Notes under the pieces: model-generated
What the model saw: only the letters and a program-made list of their open reading frames with translations
Databases searched by the model: none
Told to the model about the DNA's origin: nothing
From: Erysipelotrichaceae bacterium
Lineage (GTDB): Bacteria > Bacillota_I > Bacilli_A > Erysipelotrichales > Coprobacillaceae
Assembly: GCA_021201315.1 (NCBI GenBank)
Contig: JAJQFG010000088.1
Location: 1-37,297 of the forward strand
Reading direction: 5' to 3'
DNA: 37,297 bases
Shown: one piece after another, positions 7,601 through 17,501 of the stretch
How the letters are laid out: each line of letters starts with the position of its first letter
Position numbering within the stretch: position 1 is the first letter of the stretch
Program-made: the position numbers and the translations under genes

Positions 7601-9229
7601 CTAATCTACAACAACCCATTGCATACCAGCTTTTTTACCATGGACACCTAAACCAATATGAATAATACGACCTGTTAATTCAATACCATATCGTTCTCTA
7701 TCAATTTGATTGAGTGCAATTTGAGCTAAACGTTCTACATTTTCACTCTCTTTATCATATTTAAATTCAATAACATAAGATGGATATCTTGGAGATTTTG
7801 ATTTTAATATAATATCAGATCTGCCATCTCCAGATTCTCGATTTGATAAAGCTTTATGAGTAGCTTGCATATAAATACACAATGATAAAAACAACATATG
7901 ATAACTATTTTCACTTGTATAATCATAGTATGAAGGAATAAGTAGAATTTGTTCAAAAGCCTAGAAAAATAATTTTTGATTTTCAGTTAATAATCCCTTA
8001 GATACTCTATCCAATAACTTTTCAGAAACATCAAAATATCCTGCCACCAAATTTTTAAATTCCTTCACAATTTCATTATTAGGTATTTTTACTCGAAACT
8101 TATCATATTCCATTTCATCTATAATTGTTAGATAACCAGCATTGACAAATAGTCCCCATAATGTAGAAGTATCAAATTCTTCATAAAAGCTTGTTCCTAA
8201 GGTCACTGTGGTATCAAGGTAACCTTGTTCAAGTAACAATTCAAAATCATCTTTAAAAAATATATCGGCTTTTTGCATCGCATTCTTTATCATAACATTT
8301 GAACTTGTATTAACCCAATACGGTCTTAATTTTTGATAAGATGCATAATTAAGGATTGACCATGGATTATAAACATCTGTATTACCAATATGATAGCCAT
8401 CATACATATCTTTAACCTCTTGATTAAACTCTAAATGATAATCATCTAATAATTGTCTTGTTTCATTTTCAGTGAAACCAAAGTATTGTGAATATTGATT
8501 ATCTGCTACTGTGTATATAGCTAAATTATTAAGATCACTAAAAATATTTTCATTAGCGACTCTTTGAATACCTGTCAATACAGCATATTCTAAAGGATCA
8601 GCATCTTTTAGAGCATTATGAAGCAAGGAAGCAAGCTGTTCTTTTATATCATCATAATACCCTTTAACATGAGCTTCAATGAAAGGAGTATCATATTCAT
8701 CAATAAATAGCATAACTTTTTTGCCATAATATTTATAAAGCATATTCATTAAAAATAATATGGATTTTTCGATACCATCAAGAGTAGGATTTTCGTTATC
8801 TAATGCTCTATTTAATTTAATAACATCTTTTTCTTCACGTTGTGTCATGTTATGAAAGATATAATCATATTTATCATATGCTTCTTTTATACTATCTTTT
8901 ATACTATTGATTGTATTTTGTTTAGTTCCTTTTGCATTAGCGAATGATAAGAAAATAGTAGGGTATTGATTGATATTGTTCGCATATTCAGTTTTCATGA
9001 TTTTAGTATCATGAAATATATTCTTTGAATCTTTAGTGATATCAAAAAACTCTGCCATCATAGACATATTTAATGTTTTACCAAATCGTCTAGGTCTTGT
9101 TATTAAGGTTATCCAAGTACCTCGATCATCTAAAAATTCTTTAATCATCAAAGTTTTATCAACGTGATATAGTTTTCGTTCTTTTAATGTTCTATAATTC
9201 GAGATTCCAATTGGTATATCCTTCTTCAT
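7601..9229 (-). pseudogene. AAA-ATPase / PD-(D/E)XK nuclease-superfamily protein (DUF1703 type), interrupted by an in-frame TAG
   Basis: The N-terminal part (9229-7964) is an AAA-like ATPase: GISNYRTL and YVDKT-like YHVDKTLMIKEF, a P-loop-like TRPRRFGKTLNMSM, and LFIDEYDTPF as Walker B. The C-terminal part (7960-7601) is the PD-(D/E)XK domain, with SNRESGDGRSDI and VIEFKY carrying the acidic and Lys residues. The two parts are in the same frame and separated by one TAG codon at 7961-7963. Reading through gives AFEQILLIPSYYDYTSENSY, the linker normal for this family, for a total of about 540 residues, the family's usual size. ATG 9229 follows GAGGTGAG. So it is a full-length gene with one nonsense mutation. 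Family function is unknown, though it is common in gut bacteria. Confidence 0.85.
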
Positions 9230-9353
9230 ATGTCTCACCTCAAGAGAATTATACCATAAAACAAACCAATTATATAGAAATACAAATTAAAAATTATTGA
9301 GTTTATACTTTAACTTCTTTTTGGTGATTGTTATAATAAAACAAGGTGATAAT

Positions 9354-10349
9354 ATGAGCAAAAATAAACTAACAATGGGTGATATTGCAAAAATGGCAGG
9401 TGTGGGTAAAACAACTGTTTCTCGTTATTTTAATGGTGGTTATGTTAAAGATGAAACTAGAGAAAAAATTAGAAAAGTCGTGGAAGAAACACATTATGAA
9501 CCAAATCAAGTGGCACAATTAATGAAAGCAAAACAAACAATGGTTATGGGGATTATTACACCTACTATGGACTCAACAACTTCAGCGAGAATGATTATGA
9601 TGTTAGATGAATATGTTAGACACTATGATTATACACCACTCATTATTAATACCAATCATAATGAATTAAGAGAAATAAAATCTATTGAAAATTTATGGAA
9701 ATTAAATGTAGATGGTATTGTATTACTTGCAACTGATATTACAAAAGCTCATGAAGATATGGTTTCTAAGTTAGATATTCCTATTATTTTTGTAGGACAA
9801 GAATATAAAAATGGATATTCAATTATATATAATGATTATCAAGCAGGTTATGATGTAGGATGTTACGCAGCTAAAATGGGACATAAGGATATTGTTTATA
9901 TGGGGGTTAATCCTAAGGATGAAGCTGTTGGTATAATACGTAAGAATGGGGTTATCGATGGATTGAAGGCATCAGGTGTTGATAATATTCAATATTTGGA
10001 AACTGATTTTACTTTTGAAACTTCTGGAAGAATTATTTCAAAATATTTAAATGATAAAATACCTACATTAATTATATGTGCAACGGATAATATAGCTTTA
10101 GCTTGCTATAAAGAGATTAAAGATAGAGGTTTGAACATTCCTGATGATATATCATTGATTGGTTTTGGTGGTTATGAATATTCGCAGTTGGTTTCTCCTA
10201 GTATTACAACTATTAGATATGATAATGAGGATGCAGGATATTTTGCAGGTGAGTCTTTATTAAAACTTATTAATGGTGAAGAAATAGAAAAAAAGCAAGT
10301 TGTTTCATATATATTTATGGAAGGTGAAAGTGTTAAGAAGATATCTTAA
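9354..10349 (+). CDS. scrR: LacI-family repressor of the sucrose operon
   Basis: A 331-residue LacI/GalR regulator. The helix-turn-helix is at the N-terminus (TMGDIAKMAGVGKTTVSRYFN, residues about 6-27), with a hinge helix near NQVAQLM, then a periplasmic-binding-protein-like sensor domain (about 60-331). ATG 9354 has AAGGTGAT upstream; the frame extends to 9297 but without a ribosome site. It lies directly upstream of the sucrose PTS and GH32 genes, with two LacI-type palindromes between, so it almost surely represses them and responds to sucrose, sucrose-6-phosphate or fructose. The gene name rests on context; the family is certain. Confidence 0.88.
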   Translation: MSKNKLTMGDIAKMAGVGKTTVSRYFNGGYVKDETREKIRKVVEETHYEPNQVAQLMKAKQTMVMGIITPTMDSTTSARMIMMLDEYVRHYDYTPLIINTNHNELREIKSIENLWKLNVDGIVLLATDITKAHEDMVSKLDIPIIFVGQEYKNGYSIIYNDYQAGYDVGCYAAKMGHKDIVYMGVNPKDEAVGIIRKNGVIDGLKASGVDNIQYLETDFTFETSGRIISKYLNDKIPTLIICATDNIALACYKEIKDRGLNIPDDISLIGFGGYEYSQLVSPSITTIRYDNEDAGYFAGESLLKLINGEEIEKKQVVSYIFMEGESVKKIS

Positions 10350-10368
10350 TACTTTTTTTAACAAAAAT

Positions 10369-10384
10369 ATGGAATTGGTTCCAT
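10369..10384. promoter_or_regulatory. Upstream LacI-type operator
   Basis: The palindrome ATGGAATTGGTTCCAT has 6-bp half sites ATGGAA/TTCCAT around a TTGG centre. It is 7 bp upstream of the -35 box of the scrA promoter. It lacks the central CG of the downstream site, so it may be a weaker or auxiliary site. Confidence 0.65.
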
Positions 10385-10391
10385 AAAAGTA

Positions 10392-10420
10392 TTGACAAGT
10401 CACTTATGAAATGATATATT
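10392..10420 (+). promoter_or_regulatory. Strong sigma-A promoter of the sucrose operon
   Basis: TTGACA at 10392-10397 and TATATT at 10415-10420 are separated by exactly 17 bp. Transcription would start near 10427, inside the downstream operator. Confidence 0.85.
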
Positions 10421-10427
10421 ATAGATG

Positions 10428-10441
10428 TGGAACCGATACCA
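10428..10441. promoter_or_regulatory. Downstream LacI-type operator over the transcription start
   Basis: TGGAACCGATACCA is a near-perfect palindrome with the central CG typical of LacI-family operators. It covers positions +1 to +15 of the predicted transcript, the classic place for repression. Confidence 0.75.
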
Positions 10442-10470
10442 TATTATAAATAATAAGGAGGCAAAAAGGT

Positions 10471-12351
10471 ATGGATTACAATAAGATTGCAAAAGACATT
10501 ATTAAAAATGTTGGTGGTGAAAGCAACATTACAAGTGCTATGCGTTGTGCCACAAGATTACGCTTAACTTTAAAAAATTATGATTTAGTGAACGAAGAAA
10601 ATTTAACAGATATTCCTGAGGTTAAAGGTGTATTTAAATCTGGTAACCAATATCAAATCATTTTGGGATCTGGTTTAGTGAATTTGGTTTGTGATGAAGT
10701 TAAAAAGATTCTTGGTTTAGATGAAAATGAAGTCGTTGAAATTACCGAAGAAGAAGGCTCTATTATTCAACGAGCTGTTAAATTATTAAGTGATATATTT
10801 GTACCTATTATTCCTGCGATAGTTGCAGGTGGTCTATCGATGGGTATCTATAATGTATTAACTGCACAAGGTTTATTTGTAGCTGATAAATCAGTTATTG
10901 ATTTATATCCACAATTTACTGATATTGCATCTATGATTAATATTTTTTCAAATGCAGCATTTACATTCCTACCTGTCCTTATTGGTTTTAGTGCTACTAA
11001 AAAGTTTGGTGGTAATCCTTATTTAGGAGCAGCCATGGGTATGATTATGGTACATCCAGATTTATTAAGCGCTTATTCTAGAGGAACTGGTGTAGAAATA
11101 CCAGTTTGGAATGTATTAGGATTGACTGTTGAAGCTGTTGGTTATCAGGGAACAGTTCTACCAGTACTTGCTGTTTCATGGATTCTTGCCAATATTGAAA
11201 AAAGATTACATAAAGTAACGCCTACATGGTTAGATAATTTATCAACACCTCTTTTATCTATATTAGTGACTGGTTTTCTAACATTTATCTTAGTAGGGTC
11301 TATTTTAAGAACTGCTGGTGATTTACTAGCAACTGGTATTACATGGGTTTATAGTTCTTTAGGATTTATCGGTGGTGCACTCTTTGGGTTGTTTTATGCA
11401 CCAATATGTTTAACAGGTATGCATCATAGTTTCATTGCGATAGAAACGCAATTAATTGCAGCTGCTGAAACAACAGGTGGATCATTTATCTTCCCTACTG
11501 CTGCAATGAATAATGTTGCTCAAGGGGCAGCGGTTATGGCTGTACTTGTTTGTACAAAAGATAAGAAAATCAAATCTATTTGCTCAGCTTCTGGTATTTC
11601 AGCTTTCTTAGGTATTACTGAACCAGCAATGTTTGGTGTTACATTAAAATTACGTTATCCTTTCTATGCTGCAATGATTGGTTCAGCTTGTGGTAGTGCT
11701 TATATTGCAGCCACTAATACTTTAGCCGTTGCATTAGGTACAGCAGGGCTTCCAGGTTTTATATCTATTGCACCACAAAGTTGGGGAAATTACTTTATTG
11801 GTATGGGTATTTCAATTGCAGTAGCCTTCATTGTTACAGTTATACTATTTAAAAGATTCATCACTCCTGAAGAAAATAAAAAATTTGCCTTAACAACAAA
11901 AAACGTTGAACACAATGTTATCTATGCACCTTTAAAAGGCAAAATGAAACCTATTAGTGCTTGTAGCGATCCTATGTTTGCCAAAAAAGCTATGGGTGAT
12001 GGTGTTGTTATTGTGCCAAATGATAGCTTATTAAAATCACCTGTCAATGGTCAAATAACAATGGTATTTCCAACAAATCATGCTATCGGCTTAATGAGCG
12101 ATGATGGTGTTGAAATACTTATTCATATTGGTTTAGATACAGTTAATTTAGAGGGTAAGCCATTTAAATTATTGGTTGAAAATAATCAAACTGTTACAGT
12201 TGGTCAACCACTAATACAAATAGATTTAGATATGATTAAAAAAGAAGGATTATCAACTGAAACACCTGTTCTTATTACAAATCAAAAAGAATTTGATATA
12301 ATAGGGAATGAAATAATAAATTATGAAGATCAAATAATGAAGGTGAAGTAA
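10471..12351 (+). CDS. scrA: Sucrose/beta-glucoside-type PTS transporter EIIBCA
   Basis: A 626-residue three-domain permease. EIIB is first (about 1-90) with the phosphorylation Cys26 in RCATRLRL; EIIC follows (about 105-460) with about ten membrane segments and the conserved ITEPAMFGVTLKLRYPF; EIIA is C-terminal (about 480-626) with H537 (TNHAIG) and H552 (LIHIGLDTV), spaced 15 as in EIIA-Glc. It imports and phosphorylates a disaccharide, most likely sucrose given the GH32 partner. AAGGAGG at 10455-10461 is a strong ribosome site. The stop codon overlaps the GH32 start by 1 nt. Because EIIA is fused, no separate EIIA is needed. Confidence 0.93.
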   Translation: MDYNKIAKDIIKNVGGESNITSAMRCATRLRLTLKNYDLVNEENLTDIPEVKGVFKSGNQYQIILGSGLVNLVCDEVKKILGLDENEVVEITEEEGSIIQRAVKLLSDIFVPIIPAIVAGGLSMGIYNVLTAQGLFVADKSVIDLYPQFTDIASMINIFSNAAFTFLPVLIGFSATKKFGGNPYLGAAMGMIMVHPDLLSAYSRGTGVEIPVWNVLGLTVEAVGYQGTVLPVLAVSWILANIEKRLHKVTPTWLDNLSTPLLSILVTGFLTFILVGSILRTAGDLLATGITWVYSSLGFIGGALFGLFYAPICLTGMHHSFIAIETQLIAAAETTGGSFIFPTAAMNNVAQGAAVMAVLVCTKDKKIKSICSASGISAFLGITEPAMFGVTLKLRYPFYAAMIGSACGSAYIAATNTLAVALGTAGLPGFISIAPQSWGNYFIGMGISIAVAFIVTVILFKRFITPEENKKFALTTKNVEHNVIYAPLKGKMKPISACSDPMFAKKAMGDGVVIVPNDSLLKSPVNGQITMVFPTNHAIGLMSDDGVEILIHIGLDTVNLEGKPFKLLVENNQTVTVGQPLIQIDLDMIKKEGLSTETPVLITNQKEFDIIGNEIINYEDQIMKVK

Positions 12352-13730
12352 TGAAAGAAAAATTCAAATCATATGAATTGAAATATAAAAATATAGTTAA
12401 TAGCGATTCATGGCGACTTAAATATCATTTAATGCCTCCTGTTGGTTGGCTTAATGATCCTAACGGACTGTGTCAATTCCATGGCATCTATCATATCTTT
12501 TATCAATATTCTCCACTAAGCCCTTATGGTGCACATAAGGGTTGGGGACATTATTCAACAAAAGATTTTATAACCTTTAAACAAGAAGATATTCCTATAG
12601 TACCTGATAGTGACATAGATAAAGACGGTGCTTATTCTGGTAGTGCTTTTATTGATCATAATCGTATCCATTTCTTCTATACAGGTAATATTAAGTTTGA
12701 AGGTCATTATGATTATATTAATGAGGGTAGAGGTCATTATGTGAATTATTTTTATTCTGACGATGGTTTCCATTTTTCTAATAAAGAATGTTTATTAAAA
12801 AATGAAGATTATCCTGATAATATGAGTTGTCATGTAAGAGATCCAAAAATAATAAAAAAAGATAATCAATATTATTTAGTTTTAGGGGCTCGTACAAAAG
12901 ATAGTGTTGGATGTATCATGTTATATCAATCAAATGATTTAAAACATTGGATATATGATAAAACTCTTACAACACCACAAAAATTTGGTTATATGTGGGA
13001 ATGTCCAGATTTATTTGAATTAGATAATCATATTGTCTTAATTACTTGTCCACAAGGTGTGAATCAAGATGGCTATAAGTATGAAAATGTCTATCAAAAT
13101 GGTTATTTCTTTTATGATAATGGTTTTAGTAATTTTCATGAATTAGATCATGGCTTTGATTTCTATGCTCCACAAACGTTTGAAGATGAAAATGGTAGAA
13201 GAATATTAATAGGTTGGATGGGATTACCTGATACAGATTATATCAATCCTACAGTAGAATTTTATTGGCAACATGCCCTAACACTTCCAAGAGTACTATC
13301 TATCAAAAATAATCATATTTATCAATTTCCAATAGCTGAAACTCAACAGTTAATGAATCCTATTGAACATATCCAATTAAGTAAGAATCAACCCTATCAT
13401 TATAATAATCATGTTTGTCATATACATTTTTTAACTCCTTCCTTATTTCATATAAAACTTAGAAAAGATGTGATACTTACTTATGATGGTATAATTCTTA
13501 CATTATCATTAGGTGAATCCGGCTACGGTCGAAAAGATCGACATATTAAAATCAATCATATTGATGAAATCGATATTTATTCTGATACCTCTTCATTAGA
13601 AATATTTATCAATCATGGTGAAGAAATCTTCACTACAAGAGTTTATGATAATCCTGAAGATACTAATATAACCTTTGATCAAGATATAACAATAGATTAT
13701 CATACAATGAATAGTTATCATATAACATAA
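12351..13730 (+). CDS. scrB: Glycoside hydrolase family 32, sucrose-6-phosphate hydrolase
   Basis: A 459-residue GH32 enzyme. The nucleophile is D36 in GWLNDPNG; the transition-state stabiliser is in HVRDPKI and the acid/base Glu in MWECPDLF. A short beta-sandwich domain follows from about residue 330. There is no signal peptide, so it acts in the cytoplasm, cutting the sucrose-6-phosphate delivered by the PTS into glucose-6-phosphate and fructose. It overlaps scrA by 1 nt (TAATG), and the unit ends at the hairpin at 13730-13757. No fructokinase gene follows, so fructose must be phosphorylated by an enzyme encoded elsewhere. Confidence 0.93.
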   Translation: MKEKFKSYELKYKNIVNSDSWRLKYHLMPPVGWLNDPNGLCQFHGIYHIFYQYSPLSPYGAHKGWGHYSTKDFITFKQEDIPIVPDSDIDKDGAYSGSAFIDHNRIHFFYTGNIKFEGHYDYINEGRGHYVNYFYSDDGFHFSNKECLLKNEDYPDNMSCHVRDPKIIKKDNQYYLVLGARTKDSVGCIMLYQSNDLKHWIYDKTLTTPQKFGYMWECPDLFELDNHIVLITCPQGVNQDGYKYENVYQNGYFFYDNGFSNFHELDHGFDFYAPQTFEDENGRRILIGWMGLPDTDYINPTVEFYWQHALTLPRVLSIKNNHIYQFPIAETQQLMNPIEHIQLSKNQPYHYNNHVCHIHFLTPSLFHIKLRKDVILTYDGIILTLSLGESGYGRKDRHIKINHIDEIDIYSDTSSLEIFINHGEEIFTTRVYDNPEDTNITFDQDITIDYHTMNSYHIT

Positions 13731-13757
13731 AAGAATTCAGTCAACTGAATTCTTTTT
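13730..13757. terminator. Bidirectional terminator between scrB and the converging membrane gene
   Basis: A 9-bp AGAATTCAG/CTGAATTCT stem with a TCAA loop is flanked by A and T runs. The last codons of the minus-strand gene lie within the hairpin. Confidence 0.85.
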
Positions 13758-14363
13758 ATTCATCAAGTATGTTTTTCTTTCTAAACTTACAAAGAAATGA
13801 TTTTTCTTATCCTGATCATAATGAATCAAATATAAACTCAATAATAAACCACCAATAGTTGCCACCATCATATCGGTAATCGTATCATAAACACCTGTAC
13901 TATTTCTTATTGCATCATATTGAAAGAAATACAACATTAAGAATTCATAAAACTCCCATAACATAGCAGTTGCCATATTAAGACCATTAATAAATATAAA
14001 CATCAAACTCTTTCGCTTATCATCTCTAAGATAATACTTATACAGCAAATAAAACAATTCGGCAAATATAACACCACAAAACGTATGTACAACCTTATCA
14101 AAATAAGGAATCTGATAGCCACCTAAGCAACTACCCCATAAACTTGCCATAAAAACAAATACAATATTGACAATATAAAATTCAATGGGTAGTTTAACTT
14201 TTAAAATACGTACTACTAGTGGAGCCATAAAAGGCAAATAACAAGAACTAATTGTTACAAAAAAATACTTTCCCATCCAATTTCTATATAATGCATAAAT
14301 AAGAAATATAATGTATATAACACAACATACTTTATAAATCATATTAAGTTTCTTATCATTCAT
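13737..14363 (-). CDS. Multi-pass membrane protein, DUF2238/YjdF-like
   Basis: About 208 residues with six hydrophobic segments. Conserved polar residues sit in membrane helices: FDKVVHTFCG (about residues 88-97), MLWEFYEFL (about 135-143) and YDTITDMMVATIGG (about 161-174), the Asp/His, Glu and D..D pattern seen in DUF2238 proteins. Function is unknown. The frame opens at 14390, but ATG 14363 has AGAGGTG upstream and is chosen. It is a single-gene unit ending at the shared hairpin. Confidence 0.6.
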   Translation of the reverse strand: MNDKKLNMIYKVCCVIYIIFLIYALYRNWMGKYFFVTISSCYLPFMAPLVVRILKVKLPIEFYIVNIVFVFMASLWGSCLGGYQIPYFDKVVHTFCGVIFAELFYLLYKYYLRDDKRKSLMFIFINGLNMATAMLWEFYEFLMLYFFQYDAIRNSTGVYDTITDMMVATIGGLLLSLYLIHYDQDKKNHFFVSLERKTYLMNKKNSVD

Positions 14364-14404
14364 AATAACACCTCTAAGAGATTGTATCATTTATAATCAG
14401 AATT

Positions 14405-14432
14405 TAAAAAAGACATTGTTTAAGCAATGTCT
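14405..14432 (-). terminator. Rho-independent terminator of pepF
   Basis: On the minus strand an 8-bp AGACATTG/CAATGTCT stem with a 6-base loop is followed by six T residues. It overlaps the pepF stop codon. Confidence 0.85.
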
Positions 14433-16170
14433 ATTTCTTTAGTAATCTTTCAAATAAATCAATATCTTCTTTAATCATATCAATAGAGTTTTGCCAGAAA
14501 GCTTCATCTTCTAAATCGATGCCTACACTCTTACCGACATCAACCAAATCATTTTTACCAGTTAATGATAAGAATTTTTCATAAGTCTCTGCGAAGCTAG
14601 GACCTTGTTTTTGATATAAACCATATAATCCTTTAGCTAGCAATAAACCAAAAGCATATGGGAAATTATAGAAAGCATAATCAGCTTCATAGTAATGAGG
14701 TTTCCAAGTCCACATATAAGGATGAAGATAGTTATGATCTAAACCATTTCCATAAGCTTCTTTTTGTGCTTGAATCATGAGTTCTTTGATTTCATCTACT
14801 GATAGTGGTCCGTTCTTTCTTTGTTCAATAAAACGACTTTCAAATAAGAAACGTGAATAAATATCAACAATAACTTGGGCACAATCTGTTAATTCCGTTT
14901 CTAGAATATTGAGTTTTTCTTGATCATCAACTTCTTTTAAAGCAGCTTTTTTCACAATGGTTTCACAAAAAGTTGAGGCTGTTTCAGCGATTGGCATTGG
15001 ATAATCAGAGTTAATAGCATACTCATTATTGAGACATTCACCATGGAACCCATGTCCTAATTCATGAGCCATTGTCACCACATCACTAAATTGATTACCA
15101 TAATTCAATAAGAAACGACTTTCACCAATACAGTGAAGATTGTGACAGAAAGCTCCACCTACTTTACCCTCTCTAGGATAAACATCTAACCATTCATTTT
15201 CAATAGCCTTTTTAGCAAATTCACCTAAGTGAGTAGAGAAAGTAGAAAATTGTTTAATGACATATTGACATCCTTCTTCATAAGGATACTCTTTATCACT
15301 TTTACCTAAAGGTGCATATAAATCATACCAAGGTAAGCCATTTTGATATCCTAAAGCTTCTGCTTTTAATAAACAAAATCTTTCAAACAAAGGTAATGCT
15401 TTTTGCATTGTTTTTAATAAAACATCTAATGTCTTTTGAGACATCCTAGAATCCTCTAATGTTCTAGCAAGAACGGAATCATAACCTCTTAAACTTGCGA
15501 CAGTAATAGCTTCGCCTTTAATGGCATTGAGGCTACTGGCAACGCCTTGTTCTACTGGACCATAGCTATTAACCTCAGCCTCGTATGCTTTCTTTCTTAC
15601 ATTAACATCTTTATCATAAGCCATATTAAGAACTTCAGTTAATGGATATGATTTATCATCAATATTGACTTTCATGGAAGAAATTAATTGATCTTTATAT
15701 TTAAGCCAAGCTGAAGATCCTGTTGTTTTCATTTTAGCTAATACTTCTTCACTTTCATCATCTAATAAGTGAGTATTATTCTTTTGTGTTTCCTGTAAGA
15801 AATACATATGTTCCAAGATATAAGGATCTTTGATAGTATTTAAGTCAAATTTTCCTAGCCATTTTTGAATTTTAGAGCTTGTTGCAGCAAATGAAGCTAA
15901 CATATTTTCAATCACTGATGCATATTTAATAGCATTTTGATCTTGTGTATTGGCATTCATTGTTAGAGAAATAAAAGCATAGACTTTACCTACCAAATCA
16001 TCTAATTCATTTTCTGTTTCTAAGTATTGTTTAAGATTTTCTTCATTGATATCACTATCAGGAATATCTTTCATACTATTCAATGTAGTTTGAATACATT
16101 GAATATCATTCAAAAACTTTTGATTTTCAAAACTCTCATATAATTCTTTTAAACTCCACTGTTTATCCAT
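14431..16170 (-). CDS. pepF: Oligoendopeptidase F (M3 family metallopeptidase)
   Basis: A 579-residue cytosolic zinc peptidase of the M3B group that degrades short peptides. The HExxH site is MAHELGHGFH, with H369, E370 and H373; the third ligand Glu lies in IAETASTFCET about 25 residues later. The N-terminal oligopeptidase F domain spans about residues 110-180. Length is near the family norm of about 600. It starts at ATG 16170 after AAAGGAG, three bases after the rlmI-like gene, so the two are one operon. No signal peptide. Confidence 0.93.
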   Translation of the reverse strand: MDKQWSLKELYESFENQKFLNDIQCIQTTLNSMKDIPDSDINEENLKQYLETENELDDLVGKVYAFISLTMNANTQDQNAIKYASVIENMLASFAATSSKIQKWLGKFDLNTIKDPYILEHMYFLQETQKNNTHLLDDESEEVLAKMKTTGSSAWLKYKDQLISSMKVNIDDKSYPLTEVLNMAYDKDVNVRKKAYEAEVNSYGPVEQGVASSLNAIKGEAITVASLRGYDSVLARTLEDSRMSQKTLDVLLKTMQKALPLFERFCLLKAEALGYQNGLPWYDLYAPLGKSDKEYPYEEGCQYVIKQFSTFSTHLGEFAKKAIENEWLDVYPREGKVGGAFCHNLHCIGESRFLLNYGNQFSDVVTMAHELGHGFHGECLNNEYAINSDYPMPIAETASTFCETIVKKAALKEVDDQEKLNILETELTDCAQVIVDIYSRFLFESRFIEQRKNGPLSVDEIKELMIQAQKEAYGNGLDHNYLHPYMWTWKPHYYEADYAFYNFPYAFGLLLAKGLYGLYQKQGPSFAETYEKFLSLTGKNDLVDVGKSVGIDLEDEAFWQNSIDMIKEDIDLFERLLKK

Positions 16171-16173
16171 AAT

Positions 16174-17382
16174 TTACTCCTTTATAATCTGCATAATATA
16201 AAATTTTAAATAAGATGTTTCTTCCATAGTCCATAATATTGGATGATCAACATTTTGTTGTGTCATCGAAACTTGTTTTAATATAACACCTGCTTCTTGA
16301 GCCGATTCTTTCAACATCTTTTCAAAATTATCCACTTCCATAAAACGTGAACAGCTACATGTTACTAAATAGCCACCATTGTTTAATAATTCCATAGCCT
16401 TCTTGTTTATTTTCTTATATCCAAAATATGCACTTTGAATCGTCTTTCTAGACTTAGTAAAAGCTGGTGGATCAAGCACAATAATATCAAAATCCCCCAC
16501 ATTTAATGTATCCAAATAATCAAACACATCTGCCTTTGCAAAGGTTATCTTATCTTCTAAATGATTAAGTTTGGCATTTTCATAGCCTTGATCTAAAGCC
16601 GTTTGCGAGACATCTACAGCTACTACTTCTTTAGCTCCACCTTTAGCAGCATTTAAAGCAAATCCACCTGTATGACTAAAACAATCTAATACTTTCTTAC
16701 CATGGGCCATTTTTCTAAGTAAGTATCTATTAGCTTTTTGATCTAAAAAATAACCTGTTTTTTGACCATTTTCAAAATCAACATGAAGTAAAATATCGTT
16801 TTCATTAATGATTGTTTGAGTAGGTAAATGCGTATCTTTCCAAAATCCTTTATATAACTCTAAACCTTCTTTAGTTCTTACTTGAATATCATTTCTTTCA
16901 TAGATACCATGAATTTCCTGATTATCTTCTTGTAATACCTCTATCAATAATTCATAAATCATATCTTTATGTTTATCCAAACCAAAAGAACTTATTTGCG
17001 TTACTAATATATCATTATAGCGATCAACTGTTAATCCAGGTAATCGATCAGCTTCACCAAATACTAAACGACAATTAGAAATATTATTAATATCTAATGT
17101 TTTACGATAATCATAAGCTTCTTGTATTCTTCTTTTAAAGAAAAATCTATCAATCAATTCTTTTTTATTCTTAGATAATATACGTACATTAATATGAGAA
17201 ATTCTGGATAAAAATCCAGTCCCCATATATCTTCCTTTCTTGGTATATATATCAACGATTTCACCATTTTCTATAGAATCATGTATTTTTATTACATTAT
17301 TATTATAAAGCCACATTTGGCCTTTATCCAACCATTTTTCTCCTTCTTTAGAAATAATAATTCTAGGATAATTTCTTTCCAT
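16174..17382 (-). CDS. Class I SAM-dependent rRNA methyltransferase, RlmI-like (PUA + methyltransferase)
   Basis: A 402-residue protein with an N-terminal PUA RNA-binding domain (about 1-75), a middle EEHEE-like region, and a C-terminal Rossmann methyltransferase (about 205-402). In the latter, VLDCFSHTGGFALNAA binds SAM, VAVDVSQTAL follows strand 2, and IVLDPPAFTKS is the catalytic DPPxF motif of m5C23S enzymes. RlmI makes m5C1962 in 23S rRNA; in Firmicutes the target of the paralogues is less certain. The frame opens at 17403, but ATG 17382 has GGAGG at the right distance and is chosen. Co-transcribed with pepF. Confidence 0.88.
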   Translation of the reverse strand: MERNYPRIIISKEGEKWLDKGQMWLYNNNVIKIHDSIENGEIVDIYTKKGRYMGTGFLSRISHINVRILSKNKKELIDRFFFKRRIQEAYDYRKTLDINNISNCRLVFGEADRLPGLTVDRYNDILVTQISSFGLDKHKDMIYELLIEVLQEDNQEIHGIYERNDIQVRTKEGLELYKGFWKDTHLPTQTIINENDILLHVDFENGQKTGYFLDQKANRYLLRKMAHGKKVLDCFSHTGGFALNAAKGGAKEVVAVDVSQTALDQGYENAKLNHLEDKITFAKADVFDYLDTLNVGDFDIIVLDPPAFTKSRKTIQSAYFGYKKINKKAMELLNNGGYLVTCSCSRFMEVDNFEKMLKESAQEAGVILKQVSMTQQNVDHPILWTMEETSYLKFYIMQIIKE

Positions 17383-17456
17383 GATATACCTCCAATCTGA
17401 CACGATTATATCAAATAGTATTTATTTTATCAATGAACAATTATATTCTCATTTCA

Positions 17457-17485
17457 TTGTATTTTAAGAATAAATTATGTAAAAT
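17457..17485 (+). promoter_or_regulatory. Sigma-A type promoter of the aminopeptidase P gene
   Basis: TTGTAT and TAAAAT are separated by 17 bp, ending 16 bp before the chosen ATG. The leader would be very short. Confidence 0.55.
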
Positions 17486-17501
17486 AAACATGGTGATAAA
17501 A

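Noticed and set aside
7961-7963. TAG as a sense codon (genetic code change) to explain the in-frame stop in the ATPase/nuclease gene
   Set aside because: TAG ends at least one intact gene in the window (AI-2E family gene, stop at 24611-24613), and no other gene shows internal TAG codons.
12555-12773. Short open frames on opposite strands of long genes, such as the minus-strand frame inside scrB
   Set aside because: They lack ribosome sites and plausible protein composition and are fully covered by well-supported genes.
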